Assembly (NCBI RefSeq): GCF_036785885.1
Contig: NC_092324.1
Span: 33,469,001 to 33,533,000 of the forward strand
Length of the DNA stretch: 64,000 nt
Source: Coffea arabica
Taxonomy: Eukaryota; Streptophyta; Magnoliopsida; Gentianales; Rubiaceae
Direction of reading: 5' to 3'
Part shown: in pieces, positions 11,671-23,649 of the stretch
How the letters are laid out: each line of letters begins with the position of its first letter
Position numbering within the stretch: position 1 is the stretch's first letter
Notes under the pieces: generated by a model
What the model was told of the DNA's origin: nothing
Databases searched by the model: none
The model's input: the letters and a program-made list of their open reading frames with translations, nothing else
Position numbers and translations under genes: made by a program

Positions 11671-14600
11671 TGTGACGCCCCCACTTTTCCCTAAGGCGAA
11701 CCGAAGGGTATCCGCGGGACGCCTGCCTAACTCTCGCCAGGACTCAAGCAAATCCATTCAAGCTTATTATCGAACTACACAACACACGTAAATAACTTAA
11801 ATACAGTAAATGCGGAAGCATTCAAGTTTAACAATATTCATTCATAATCCAACCCGTACGTCGGGGGTTCAAAGTACATCATGAATCCCAAAAGTTATAT
11901 CATCGCCCAAAGAGTTACATTTCAAATCCAAAAGTACAACTCAAAACCAAATCATAGCCAAAAGTAATGGAAATCCTAAACAAAAACCCATCAGGAAGGT
12001 TTTCGAGTACACCTCCGAGTTCCACCCTGTTAAGAAAAACAAATCTACGGGGTGAGTAAAACGTTCGTGAGGCCAAGGACACACATGCAAGCACGTAGTT
12101 CAAGTAACAATCCCAATTACAAACCAAGCAATAATATATTTCAATAATTAACAATTTATCGGAAAGTAAACGGAAACAATTCAAGAATATAGGAGCTCTC
12201 AGGAGCTATATTCCACTTGCACGATCAATAACCTCCACAAATTGACACTCCGTCAATCGGGTAGGTTTTGTCCGTAGAACTCCTCTTAACCTGTCCCCTT
12301 TCACCTTACATACTCCTGTATCGAGCCCGCCTGTCATTTGTTTGTGGCGATACTACTCGAGTATGCCGAGCAAGACCTCTCATTAGGTCAAGCTTATATA
12401 TCTCATGGCTCGCCAAGGTTCCCGACCAAGCCCATGTCGGCTCGAGTCCAAGGTCGGCCAATGAGATGTGGGCGTCCCCATGTGCAATTGTGTGTCGAGG
12501 AGATTCACTCCAACGACGTATGCAGCCATAGCATACCATATCATGTATCAAGCATTGATATGTACAAGCAATCGATGTATCCAAGCAATCGATATATTCA
12601 AGCAAGTTGAGCATGAGTTAAATAATTTCGAATGAGATCGAATGAGAACGAGTGCGATAAAGTACACACTCGACTCTATTTTCCAAAATCTCAAATATCA
12701 ATAACAAGTAATCACGTATCGAATTCACAGGAGTTCAAGTAACACACACTTGACACTCACCAAGTTACGCAAGCAAGCAGGTTGGATTGAGTGTTCAAAC
12801 TTCCACGGTAGGGTCCTCTTGGAGGTCCTCGTGCGTGTCTGAACATCAAATAGAAGACCATTACTATAGGTCCCTAAGAGACGAGGAGATCGAACACAAA
12901 TGGGGTCTGGAAATATTTTGAAAATTTCGTTTGAGTTTGTCTTTGAAGTTGGATTCGTAAAAAGGTACGAGACTCGAGTAATATTGGATTATTATTCCTG
13001 AAATCATTGGATGGAAACGAGTACGCGCGAATAAATCTCAAAACGAACGACCGAAGTTGAAAGTGGACTGGCCACATCACAATCCGGTCGGAATCTGGCC
13101 CGATATCCGGCCGGATTGGAGGCAGTAGCCATTCTCATTTTTTCAAATCCCAACTACAATCCGGCCCCCTATCCGGCCAGAAACTGTCCGGATTCAAGGC
13201 CGGATTCTAGAAAAATGCTTCCCGCGCGGATTTCTTTTGAAATTCCAGAATTCTCGATTTTTGGTAAAATTTTTGAAAAATCATAACTTCTTTTCTACTA
13301 GTCAAAAATTGATAAACTTGGTACTGTTGGAATCGTTTTTGAAAGTACTAAAAGTTCTTAGAAGACACCGTTCCATGAATCTAAATGGAAGATATTCAAA
13401 AATGAGCTTAAAATTGCTGTTCCGGATCACCCAGGATTGAGCCGGGGTTGGTTTTTCGCTAACTTTGGAAATTCGGCAGAATTCACTCGTTGCAAACTAG
13501 CCCTTGAAATTTATAGCTCAATTAGAGATGCAAGTAAGGTTTAGGATAGAACAAGCAGATCAAGAATCGGAGTTTCGAGAACCAAGATATGATAGCTCAA
13601 AGTTGGGAAAAATTCAAGACTGTTGAACAATTTCCAGATTTGGGTTTCCGACTTTGGACCTTTAGTTAAGTGTCGAAACGGACTTGGATTGGTACCAAAT
13701 TTTGTAGTATAGTACTCCTATATGAAGGGTATTTCTCTATCAAATTTCGTGGAAAAATACCTTCGGGAAGGTGGTTAACCAATCAACCAAAGTTTTGAAA
13801 TTACTAAGGCAAAACTGCCTTTAGCTCCCATTCTCTCCGTTTCCAAACATTCGGCTAAGGAAAACCTCAAAACATGGTTTATTTGTGCAAGAAAAGTCTA
13901 AGAAACATTCATGGTACATTTGGTAGGTGTTTAGCACCAAGAAATTCATTTAGTAAGACCACAACAAGTCTCACATCAAATCTGTCTAAATCCAAGGTTT
14001 TCAAGAACAAGGCAGTCACCGTATTTTGATCATAACTCACTCAATTTAACTTGGATTTGAGCATGGTTGATAGTGTTAGAAACTAGATTCATAGGGTTAT
14101 AATTTCACAGAAGAAATCGTTCTAAGATTCAGCATGCAACTGGCTCGAAATTAAGCCTAAAGTTGCAGCATCATCAAATCGTTCCAATGGAACAGAGAAA
14201 CAGAACAGCTGAATTCAGAAGAGTGGTGCGGCTCATACACATGGAACCAGAATGTGTATTTTACACCGTTGGAAAGGTGTGGATGTCTAGTTTCAAATGC
14301 CACCAACGGCACTCGATTTTGATATCGGAGGACAAAGTTAGGGCCAAAATACGAACACTGGTCTGGTCATTACGAAAACAGTTTCCAGATTACTAGCTTT
14401 GGAAAATAAATTCATTTGACCAACCAAAACTCAATATTTTTCAATGAAAATTTTTATACAACTACTACAACATGTAAACAACCCAATCAAGCCATTAAAT
14501 CCTCAAATTTCTGCATTAAAGTGGCCGAACAAAACAGGGGCAAAATGGTCAGATTTGGCCTTTGCACCCGTCATGAGTTTCCATCAATTTTCCACCAATA

Positions 14601-15337
14601 ATCCACTAGTTTAAGCACTAATCTAACATTATAGACATCATCAAGCATGAAATCAGCCATCAACACAGAGGTGGGAGTTCATAGAGTCCACCATCAAAAT
14701 TTTCCAACAATACTAGCTACCCATGTGAAGATTCAAGCTCATATGTATAATTTAACCTCCATAGGACAAGTTTAAGGTATTGGATCATTACCTACTTTGA
14801 TGGTTGGTCAAGTCAGAATTTTCGGCCCTTTGAAGCCTGAAGAAAACCGTGGAGAGCTCCTTTCTTTTGCAGCTAGATGGACTTCCCAAGTGTTGAGTTA
14901 AGTGTAGTTAAATTTTGGTTGAATTTGGTGTAGGTTTGAGCAAGATTTGGAGGTGAAATTTGCAAAATTTGCAGGTGTTTTGCTTCAGCTGTTGCTCGGC
15001 CAGAATGGGAGGAAAAGAGGGATGTTTTGATCTGATTCCTTTGCATACAAATGAAGTTTGACGTCTAATATTTTAAGGGCACAAAAATCAACCGCAAAAG
15101 GTGTGTATACGCGCGCGTTTTGTGCTCGATTCCTCTTAAATTTGTTGCACTAGTGCACTAAACCTCTAGGGCACTTACATTCATATAAATATTATTCGTT
15201 CTTAATTGTCCCAAAATAATGGTCCAAAGTCTCTCAATTAAGCGCGCACGTGAAAACACGTATTTCCAATTTAGGCGCAATAAAATGAAACCTTCGAGAA
15301 ATTCTTATAACGATCGTACCACTAACTATCACTTGAG

Positions 15338-15371
<34 letters not shown>

Positions 15372-16106
15372 GTGTGTCCCGCAGGGAGTGGACCCCGCAG
15401 ACTATTCACCACCCTCAACAACTTGCTGGCAGCAAGGTTCGAACCAGGGACCTGAAGCTCCATCTTCAGCAACCTCAACCACCAGACCAAGCCCCTGAGG
15501 GCTATCACTTGAGTATTTAAACCTAAATTTACCTATTTTAGGACCATTGTATCTGTCTCAAATTTTCGAGATTATTGTATTCCCAATTGGCTAAAGTGTT
15601 TGGACACGTTCACCTTTTCACTAAACAAGCTTATAAGAAAATAATTTTTGAAACGAGACACTTTAAAAATATAACGAAACTATAAAACCATGTACTTAGG
15701 TCTAATAAGGCTAGAAAATATTATTCGTGGCAAAAATCCAAATAAATAATTAATTGAGCCAAAATTAGGGGTTTTAAAAATAATAATTTTACGAGCCCTC
15801 ACGTGAATTGAGTATTAATTTCTCAATTAACCTTTCTTAATCTATTATTGATCGTTCTTAATTCTCCAATATTAATATACTCCCAATTCAAGATAGCCTA
15901 GAAAAACGTGCACCCGTCGTTCCGGACTAAACAAATTTTCGAAAAGCAAATTTTTCAACAAAACGCTTTTAAAATATAAAGAGGCATCGTTCCATATAAA
16001 TGGATTTAAAATGGTCGAAATAAATAATTCGAAGAAAATGGGTGAATAATCATTTAAATATTCCAGTAATATTCTATAAAAATAAGAAAATTTTCGGGTT
16101 CTCACA
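11671..16106 (-). repeat. 5' LTR of the chromovirus (4436 bp, contains a SINE)
   Basis: Second giant LTR, matching 3387-7647 apart from scattered substitutions and the 176-bp SINE plus target duplication at 15340-15515. It ends with TCTCACA immediately before the TTCTT target duplication at 16107-16111. Confidence 0.93.
15340..15501 (-). mobile_element. tRNA-derived SINE inserted in the LTR
   Basis: A 162-bp insertion flanked by the 14-bp duplication CTATCACTTGAGTA (15326-15339 and 15502-15515). The other LTR has the empty site with a single copy. On the minus strand it begins CCTCAGGGGCTTGGTCTGG, has an A-box-like stretch in the first 25 bases, a B box GGTTCGAACC (15436-15445), and ends in a poly(A) tail seen here as about 29 T's from 15341. 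These are the hallmarks of a Pol III-transcribed, LINE-mobilised SINE. Confidence 0.92.
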
Positions 16107-16929
16107 TTCTTTCTGATATGTATATGTTGATAATTTTTAATAACATCATATTTGATTAGAAGAATATTTAGAGTATTCAAATATAGTTTTTGATCTATGT
16201 CTAAAATATAAAATAGGGTTATCAAAGAAGAAAGCAAAAATAAGATTAAAAGAAATTAAATTTTGAGATCTAGAAACAAATGGTGAAAGTATAAAAATGC
16301 AACCACATATTTTAGAAAAAATACAAGCATTTCCTGATAAAATAGATAACAAAAACAATTGCAAAAATTTAGGAAAATTAAATTTACTATCAAATTTTAT
16401 CTGCAACTTAGCAGACAAAAGAAAAAAAAAACTACAAAAATTGCTAAAGAAAAATAATAAATATGAATTCTTTAAAGATCATATAGCTCTAGTAAAGAAA
16501 ATAAAAAGCAATGTAAAAATTTACCATTTTTAATCTTACCTTCTGATGAATATAATCTCACACTAGAAACTGATGCCTCCAAAGAAATCTGGAGTGCGGT
16601 TTTAAAAACAAAAAATAATCTATTATGTAGATATGCATTAGGATTGTATTCACAAATGGGAAAAAAAATACCACATAAATGAAAAAGAACTGCTTGTCAT
16701 AATAAAAGGATGTCAAAAATTTTACTACTTTTTACTACCTAAAAAATTTAAATTATGAACAGATAATTCTCAAGTAAGAGCATTTATTAAAAATAACATC
16801 AAACCTCTGCCTCAAAATAAAAATTAATTACATGGTTGTGGTATTATTTGAATTCATGATTGAAATTAAACTAATAAAATCTGATGGAATTGTCTTGCAA
16901 ATTTTTTCACTAGAGATGGAAGGCCTAAT
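16107..16929 (+). pseudogene. Pararetrovirus RT remainder and RNase H, decayed
   Basis: This resumes the polymerase interrupted at 3386. The catalytic Tyr-x-Asp block of RT appears directly at 16112-16135. RNase H follows, with its Thr-Asp-Ala-Ser start near 16565-16585 and the later Thr-Asp-Asn block near 16758-16770, ending near 16900 with the Leu-Ala-Asp-Phe-type tail out of frame. Multiple stops and frameshifts are visible. The order MP, protease, RT, RNase H across 1071-16929, once the inserted element is set aside, is that of Caulimoviridae. Confidence 0.68.
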
Positions 16930-17098
16930 GAATAAGCAAAAAATCCTCTTGAATAAAATTTCAGAGTTATTTGAGCAAATTTCTCAATTGCAGATGTCAT
17001 TCAATGATATAATAAATATTGTGAATTATCAAAATATGAATAAGGAAGTTTCTGAACTTCTTATCAAACATGCCAAACAAGGCCAAGAATACAGTTAA
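16930..17098 (+). pseudogene. Start of a downstream viral-like frame, function unknown
   Basis: An ATG at 16930 opens about 55 codons rich in Lys, Asn, Leu, Ile and Gln with a heptad-like pattern suggesting a helix or short coiled coil. It lies immediately after the RNase H tail, in frame with the open stretch at 16832-17098. In several caulimovirids a further frame follows the polymerase. I do not recognise this one and assign no function. It ends at a stop at 17096-17098, and decayed sequence follows. Confidence 0.35.
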
Positions 17099-17246
17099 CC
17101 TTTAAGATAAGGTTGAAGCATTATTATATGATCTATTCAAAAGGGATGAAATAAAAAATCTTCCCTCTTCAAAGAAACAAGAAGATTGTCAATAGACTTA
17201 AAGATTTGGAATAAATTCTCTCAATGGTGGAATATCCTTGAAATCG

Positions 17247-18508
17247 GATTTTAGTCAGAAACAAACATCTCAAAGGATACCGATATTCGATAATATAAAT
17301 AATGAGCATCCACTCGTTCCTAAATACAATTTTCTTATGAGAAAATTATGTAGTTTATAAAATACGGATACCTATATATGATTTCACAGGAATCTATTAT
17401 CAGATAAATTGCATGCAGGAACATAATAGCAATTTCATTCAATAATGGTATAATTTTGGAATAATCAATGTTATATATATTACTGCTAATTTTTCTAAAA
17501 TTTCCAAACTTTCTAAATGAATTTAGGATGGGGTAAAGCATATTTATCAAAATAATCCTACTTATGATCTTAAAAGATATTTTAATACTCAAAATTATTT
17601 CGGCTAAACCAGATTTTAAACATTCAAATAGATATGATGCCTTTCATCATATCAAAATTATAAAATTTGATGAGTTAAACATAAGGTTTATCCTCAACGA
17701 AAGGAATATAAATACTTATTTGAAGACAAAATACATCATCGAAGGACTCTTGGAATAAGAATTGTTCGACAAAATCTTGAAAATACACCCAAACAAGGTT
17801 TTCGGACATATGGAGGAAATGAAATATTTTCTTCAATAATGACCACCTACGTAGAAGAGACCCAAGAAGCAACAATGATTTTAGTCGGAAACAAACATTT
17901 CAAAGGATACCGATATTCTATAATATAAATAATGAGCATCCGCTCGTTCCTAAATACAATTTTCTTATGAGAAAATTCTATAGTTTATAAAATACGGATA
18001 CCTATATATGAATTTCACAGGAATCTAATCTCAGATAAATTGCATGCAGGAACATAATAGCAATTTCATTCAATAATGGTATAATTTTGGAATAATCAAT
18101 GTTATATATATTACTACTAATTTTTTTAAAATTTCCAAACTTTCTAAATGAATTTAGGATGGGGCAAAGCATATTTATCAAAATAATCCTATTTATGATC
18201 TTAAAAGATATTTTAATACTCAAAATGATTTAAGCTAAACCAGATTTTAAACATTCAAATAGATATGATGCCTTTCATCATATCAAAATTATAAAATTTG
18301 ATGAGTTAAACACAAGGTTTATCCTCAATGAAAGGAATATAAATACTTATTTGAAGACAAAATACATCATCGAAGGACTCCGGGAATAAGAATTGTTCGA
18401 CAAAATCTTGAAAATACACCCAAACAAGGTTTTCAGACATGCGGAGGAAATGAAATATTTTCTTCAATAATGACCACCTATGTAGAAGCGACCCCACAAG
18501 CAACAATG
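17247..18508 (+). repeat. Tandem duplication, two units of about 630 bp
   Basis: Unit 1 (17247-17876) and unit 2 (17877-18508) are nearly identical and arranged head to tail. They carry the decayed 3' viral region, including a conserved stretch near 17795-17870 and 18425-18500 that also recurs, inverted, near 990-1060. The duplication arose after integration or within the virus before it. No function is assigned. Matching minus-strand frames in both units are shadows. Confidence 0.85.
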
Positions 18509-19980
18509 AATTATTGAAATTGAAAAATACATTTACTTGACAGCTATCGAATCAAGTCAAACAATAAAACTATCAAGACTTTATGCAGGATGCTCCGGTG
18601 ATAAAAATGAGAAGTGTCTGGCTTGTACTAAGGAGAAAAAAGAAGACAAGGACACCTCATCAAGCAGTCAAAGTACAGAATAAGACGTAAGCACTTATAT
18701 CAGAATACACTCCCATAATCCAAAATATTTTGTTCAAACCTGCGGAATTCAAGTAAGTTAACATCCGTGAAAAATATCATTTAAAATCCAAAAATAAAGT
18801 CTGCAACCTCTATAAATAAGGAGACGGCTTATGAAGAGTGCCATTAGACCAACGAAATAGATCTCTCCTATATAGTTAAGAAGAGAGAGTAATGTGCACT
18901 ATTTTATCTTGTACTACAATTTCCTCATTAATAAAAATAAAAGTTTTTCATAGGTTTTATTTCTTTACATTTGAGTACACTTAGAGGTAAGAAATGAAAC
19001 TAAACTGTGTTGCTAAGTTCTGAAGTGGCATTTAACGGAAGTCACCTTGATGGGTAGAGGGTTCAATGCCCAAGTAATTAAGTTCTCAAGGAAGTAGCTG
19101 GAGTTTTGCTAGTCAAAAGCCAGAGATAAGGTATGAAAGCGTGATGGACCTTTTTCTTCACTAATAAGAAATTGTTAGTATAAATATAGGGATGGCAACG
19201 GGGCTGGGGACCCTTCCCCCATCCCCCGCCCCCGCCCCATCCCCCGTCCCCCGCTCCATCCGCCCGCCCCACTTCCCCCGCGGGGCTAATAAAAATTTGT
19301 TATATAATTTTATTATGGTTAAATTTTAGCAAATAATTAAGTACTAAAATATCAACACATCATTAAATTATTATTCATTGTAATTTTATAATTGAAACTT
19401 ATAAAAACAATCAAATAAAAATTATTTGAATACAATCCAACATGATGAAATAAATATAACTAAAGTAGTCAAGTTTTCACTTTTGGCACAAATACAATTA
19501 CTAATTCATTATTATGCTTGTGCTTTTTTTAAGAAAAAATGTTATTGTATTAAGTGTAATTAGGGATTTAGTATAAATGTATTAGTAAATTTAGTATAAC
19601 CAATTAATAATTTGTATTAGTACACATATATAATTATTAGTATAATTAATAATATCAATTATATTAGATATACTAATAGACATTATGTAATACATATAAC
19701 TAATAATATCATTATCATAAGTTTGTAACTAATTAAATTATATATTATATATAATTATATACATATATATTTTATATATTTATTTTTTTAAAGCGGGTGG
19801 CGGGGTGGGGGATGGGGCGGGGGTACACTCCCCCGCCCCCCGCCCCATTTCTTTATTCCCCCCGCCTTCCCCCCGCCCCAACCCCCTCCCCATTAGCCCC
19901 CCGCGGTCACCCGCCCCCATTGCCATCCCTATCTAAATATGATATGCACTCCATTCTCTTGAAAAATTTATGGAATATAT
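18509..19980 (+). promoter_or_regulatory. Pararetrovirus-like promoter, polyadenylation and leader region
   Basis: No gene is seen. A TATA box (TATAAATAAGG, 18811-18821) is followed about 120 bp later by an AATAAA-type signal (18930-18936). That compact pairing is typical of the terminally redundant region of pararetroviruses and of LTRs. The same elements occur inverted near the left edge (TATA on the minus strand at 652-660). The downstream leader is interrupted by a MITE at 19187-19931 and leads to the short frame at 19981. I did not find a clear tRNA-Met primer-binding site, so the pararetroviral reading rests on the neighbouring genes. Confidence 0.5.
19187..19931. mobile_element. hAT-type MITE with G/C-rich ends (745 bp)
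   Basis: Terminal inverted repeats TAGGGATGGCAACGGGG and its complement CCCCATTGCCATCCCTA bound an AT-rich core. The target duplication is 8 bp (TATAAATA on the left, TCTAAATA on the right, one mismatch). The TIR start TAGGGATGGCAA and the 8-bp duplication are hAT features. Subterminal runs of GGGGCGGGG make a strong base-composition contrast with the core. The inverted viral copy near 266-275 lacks the element, giving a paralogous empty site. There is no transposase. Confidence 0.88.
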
Positions 19981-20205
19981 ATGTCAAACTTATGTAGTAC
20001 TTTATCAATAAATATAACACATCTTGAATACACCTTACAAATAAAAATAACCTTTATATCAACTCTTACAAATATAAATATCTTGTTAGCCAACCTAAAC
20101 TTAAATTTGGACACCAAAATGGTGGCTCCTAGAGTTGCTAATATCATTTTCATTTTCCTCTTATCCTCTTTAGTATCCAAATTCTTAGTTTGTTTTCATT
20201 TTTAG
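19981..20205 (+). pseudogene. Start of a viral-like frame after the leader
   Basis: This 74-codon frame begins with ATG and is related over its first 45-50 residues to the inverted frame at 19-240. Beyond about 20126 the similarity ends and the sequence passes into low-complexity DNA and a LINE relic, so the viral block ends about here. It is probably the N-terminus of the first viral frame of a second, truncated copy. Confidence 0.4.
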
Positions 20206-20229
20206 TGCCCTCTATACCATCTATCCACA

Positions 20230-21480
20230 TACTATCAATATTTTGATGTATCTCTTGAATTTCAAGTTCCTTCCCATCCCCCCATCCCCAATGTGCTCCT
20301 CAATTTCCATAATCTTAATTCCTTCTTTTATGCCTGATCTTTCCCCTTTCCCCTCTATTCCATTATACCTAGGTTTTACTCTTATCAGTGTCCATTAAGT
20401 CCAGCTTACCTTCATCAGTTTTTTCCTTTTTCCCTCTTCCTAGGTCTATTTTCCTTGTCCCCCCACTTACTTTGTTATTTTTAGATTGTTTACCTCTCTT
20501 GTGATTAACTTCCACTTTCTCTTTGTTTTTTTCCCTCTTTCTTTTCCATTACTTTCCTTATTTATGTTGTCAAAAACATTATAGTATGTTAGGAGTAGCT
20601 TTTCATTCACTCTTCTCACCCCTTCTCTTGTTGCATATTCTCTTCATCCCTTAGAGGGCTGTTATTATGTCTTTCATATTGTATTTTTTTTTTTTGGGGC
20701 TTCTAGGAAAGCTAGCTCTAAGCCAATTGCCATCCTGTGGTGCTTTATCTTGATTTTCCCCTTTCCACTTGTAGTTTTTTTTATTATGTCCAATGATATC
20801 ACAATTAAAACAGAAATTAGGATATTTTTCATATCTAAAAGCAAGCCATTTAGTCATTCCATCCATTTTAACCATAGTGCCTCTGATAATCGGTTGAGTC
20901 AAGTCGATTTAAGCCAAAATTTTCATATGTCTACCATCTCTACTTCCAAAATTAGGGATAACAATTAACAACATCTTTAACTACAAAAAAAAATCCTACC
21001 TATTTGCCTACCTACCTCCTTGGCAAGCAAATGAATTGTTAAATTCCAAATTTGAACCTATGCAAATGTTTTGCTGAAAGCCTCTTGATCTTGTTCTACC
21101 CCCTCCCTCCATGGCTAGAGGATTAAAGGCTATCCATCAAAGATCCACGATCTTCCACTCAGTACCTTTTCCTGCAAATGTAAACTGAAACATGTTGATG
21201 CCCATCTCCATAACTTTTACATTTTTGACAAATTCCCACAGGGTATTTGTGAAGCTTTTAACCCCATCACATTTGCTACTTCATCCCCATAGATCTTTCC
21301 AATCAAACTTCTGCGACACTCCTCTCTACATTCCTTCACATCATCCATGTTTAGCATTATGCCTTCATGCTCCTCTGTTAGTACAAAATTCCTCATAATA
21401 TTATCTAAATCCTATATAGTAGCCCTAAAAACTTCCACAAACTATTTCTACTCCAGTTGAGCCTTTCCAAACCCCGCCCT
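20230..21480 (-). pseudogene. Relic of LINE ORF1 (DUF4283 and zinc knuckle)
   Basis: On the minus strand about 21250-20990 shows a decayed DUF4283-type domain, with Trp-containing blocks ending in a Leu-Ala-Lys-Glu-Val-Gly-Arg motif. An open frame of 83 codons follows (20902-20651), with the typical lead-in Met-Thr-Lys-Trp-x-Ala-Phe-Arg-Tyr-Glu and a CCHC-like knuckle Cys-x2-Cys-x4-His-x4, in which the last Cys is replaced by Tyr. The remainder to about 20230 reads as a Lys/Glu/Asn-rich linker. Plant L1 ORF1 proteins bind RNA and have exactly this layout. Stops and frameshifts make it inactive, and no ORF2 endonuclease or RT follows on this fragment. Confidence 0.72.
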
Positions 21481-23460
21481 AAAGAGGAAAAGACTTCTCT
21501 TAGATCCCAACCAGCACCCAGACTCCATATAAGGCAGTTTATATGAACTATTTAAAAGTTAAAAGGTTGAAAAAAGATAAAGGGTACAACCCTTCTATGC
21601 ATAATAATAATGCTTTTTATTACTTAATTATTTGCTATTGCAGATCTATAACCATATCCTAGTCTAAAGCAGCAAGGCCACAAAAGAAATTTTTTTAATA
21701 CATCGGCTGCTCAATTATGCCTCCAACATTTAAACAGATACTTTTGGTCATTATAGCATGGAAGTACACTTCAGAGCCTCTATCTGCGATTAGTACATCT
21801 TTTTAGCACATTCGATTATCTTAGGATAGAAGATTCTACTAAGGAAAGAGAACCATGTCTTCCATTATGATTCTGTCACATACCTATCTTCTTGGAACAC
21901 TGCATTCACTTTCAATTTTTTGCACATGCTCTAGAAACTCATCATTGGCATCTGATCAACAATAGCATGTACAACCACATTTTAACAAAGAAATCTCATT
22001 TTGCAGTAACATTGCTGAATTTTTGTTGAAACTCAAATATCTTACACTTGTCATGGTCGAAATTACATAAAATGAGATTGAGTCAAGGCAAATTCAGGAC
22101 TCCACTGGACAGGATTCAACCATGAATAACTTATAGAAATCCAACCTGCAATACCCTTATAAACGATAAATAATTGCCAGTTTGGTTATTAACATCACAA
22201 ATATCTTAACTTTATAGATGTCATGAGTTAGTTAGAGGTTTCAAGAATTTCACATATCATTCCTTGCAGATTAACAATATGATGACATGTCACATATGGT
22301 TGGTTCCTATTTCTGGGCTAAACTTATGTAGTTCAGTTCCTTTCTGTTTCTTAGTGATAATGACAAATATTTTCCTAAGGTTAAACTGCTAATTTAATAA
22401 TATTCTAAAAGGATTATGATCACCCCCGTTTTACTCCTGATGGCAATGTATTATTAATAATCTCTAACTTGCCTGCAAGGTTGTAATTCAGAAAATTCAA
22501 AGAATATATCAATTAAATGTTGGTAAGATCAAGATTAGCTGTGACTTTTGTGCTTATTTGTAGGTAACTTAAGTTAGTTTGAACAGATACAGAACAATTT
22601 AAAGTTCATCTCTTGATCGAACCAATGCATGTATCATACATAAAAATTTATGCAACCCATATACAAATTCCTAATGCCATGAATCAGGAATACTATACAT
22701 ACCAACCTACATTACGGGTATTGCCGCGAAAATCATCATTGTCAAACGGTTTGAGGGATTGAATAGTTTGGAATGGTACCAACATAGTCTACTCGCAACA
22801 CCAATGCGAAAAAATAAAAATCAGTTAACCTTAATACAAACATATAATAGGTATAAAATCTCCAGAATGAACAGAAAAACCAGTTTCTATGCGAATCGAA
22901 ACAGAACAAAAGCAACAGAATTAAAAGAAAAAAGGGCTGAAATTCTCCAAGTGAGCAAACCTATGCAAAATAGAGAAATTCGTGTTAATTTTGCACTTCC
23001 TCAGAGCCTTTCATCACCCTTGCTCTAAAATTGGCAACGATGATTGTCGGAAACCATGTTGGAGGAGATTTAATTTGACCCGATCTCTCTCATAACCCAG
23101 CTAGGATCCACAATTGGTCCAGCCCTTTGATATTTTTACCCAAATAAAGTCTGCTGTGTTGACCCTGTTTTCAGTGATTTCTTCCATTTCCTCATATTTT
23201 CGCAAGGAAATGTGTTGTAATTGAGCCAAGATGAACCGCAATTTCCTCGCTATTTTCCCGAAATTGTATTCCTTTGTAGTTCCTTTTATATAACCAAACA
23301 GGGCCTAAGTAAAGCAAGAATTCTGAAGTAGAAATGAGAAGCAAATTTCTCGGATTGTCAGCCAAAAATAGGAAAGACTTCTCTGCCTCTTTTCATTTCT
23401 TTTGTTTTCTTCGTATGGGAGAGGGAAGAGAAAAGCTAACCAGGTGCACAAAAATGTCTC
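21481..23460. other. Intergenic stretch with no supported gene
   Basis: About 2 kb of AT-rich sequence without recognisable protein, RNA gene or terminal repeats. The longest frame (89 codons at 22759-23028, plus strand) starts at a TTG and resembles no known family. The stretch may be old transposon debris or gene-flanking DNA. Confidence 0.5.
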
Positions 23461-23649
23461 TTTTTTTTTGGATCGAAACGATAGCTTCATTTATATAGCT
23501 GTAAACTATACAGTATTTAAACAAAGGTTCAATCAAAAAGGACAACTGTCCTACAAGTTATTTTGGTGCACTAGCACCGAAGATTGGGATTCATTCATTC
23601 CTCGTCCAACCAAAGATCTAGCTCAATGTAGTAATACTATTAGTCTTCC

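Larger units (their letters stand above)
3387..16106 (-). mobile_element. 12.7-kb Ty3 chromovirus (Tekay/Del-like), internally degraded, with giant LTRs
   Basis: A complete insertion bounded by the 5-bp target duplication TTCTT (3382-3386 and 16107-16111). Both LTRs begin TGTGACGCC and end TTCTCACA as read on the plus strand. The element lies on the minus strand: the primer-binding site abuts the right LTR and the polypurine tract abuts the left LTR. LTRs are 4261 bp and 4436 bp, the difference being a SINE insertion. The 4.0-kb internal region holds only relics of protease and RT, with RNase H and integrase gone. Giant LTRs with a shrunken interior resemble LARD-type non-autonomous elements. 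By eye there are roughly ten mismatches in the first 330 aligned LTR bases, so the insertion is not very recent. Confidence 0.92.

Noticed and set aside
15430..15450. B-box-like GGTTCGAACC as a tRNA gene
   Set aside because: No cloverleaf is visible. The unit has a poly(A) tail and a target duplication, so it is a SINE.
16832..16929. The upstream part of the 88-codon frame at 16832-17098 as a separate gene
   Set aside because: The first 33 codons read through the RNase H tail region out of frame. Only the part from the ATG at 16930 is a candidate.
22759..23028. An 89-codon plus-strand frame
   Set aside because: It starts at TTG, has no recognisable domain, no flanking gene signals and biased Lys/Asn/Arg composition.
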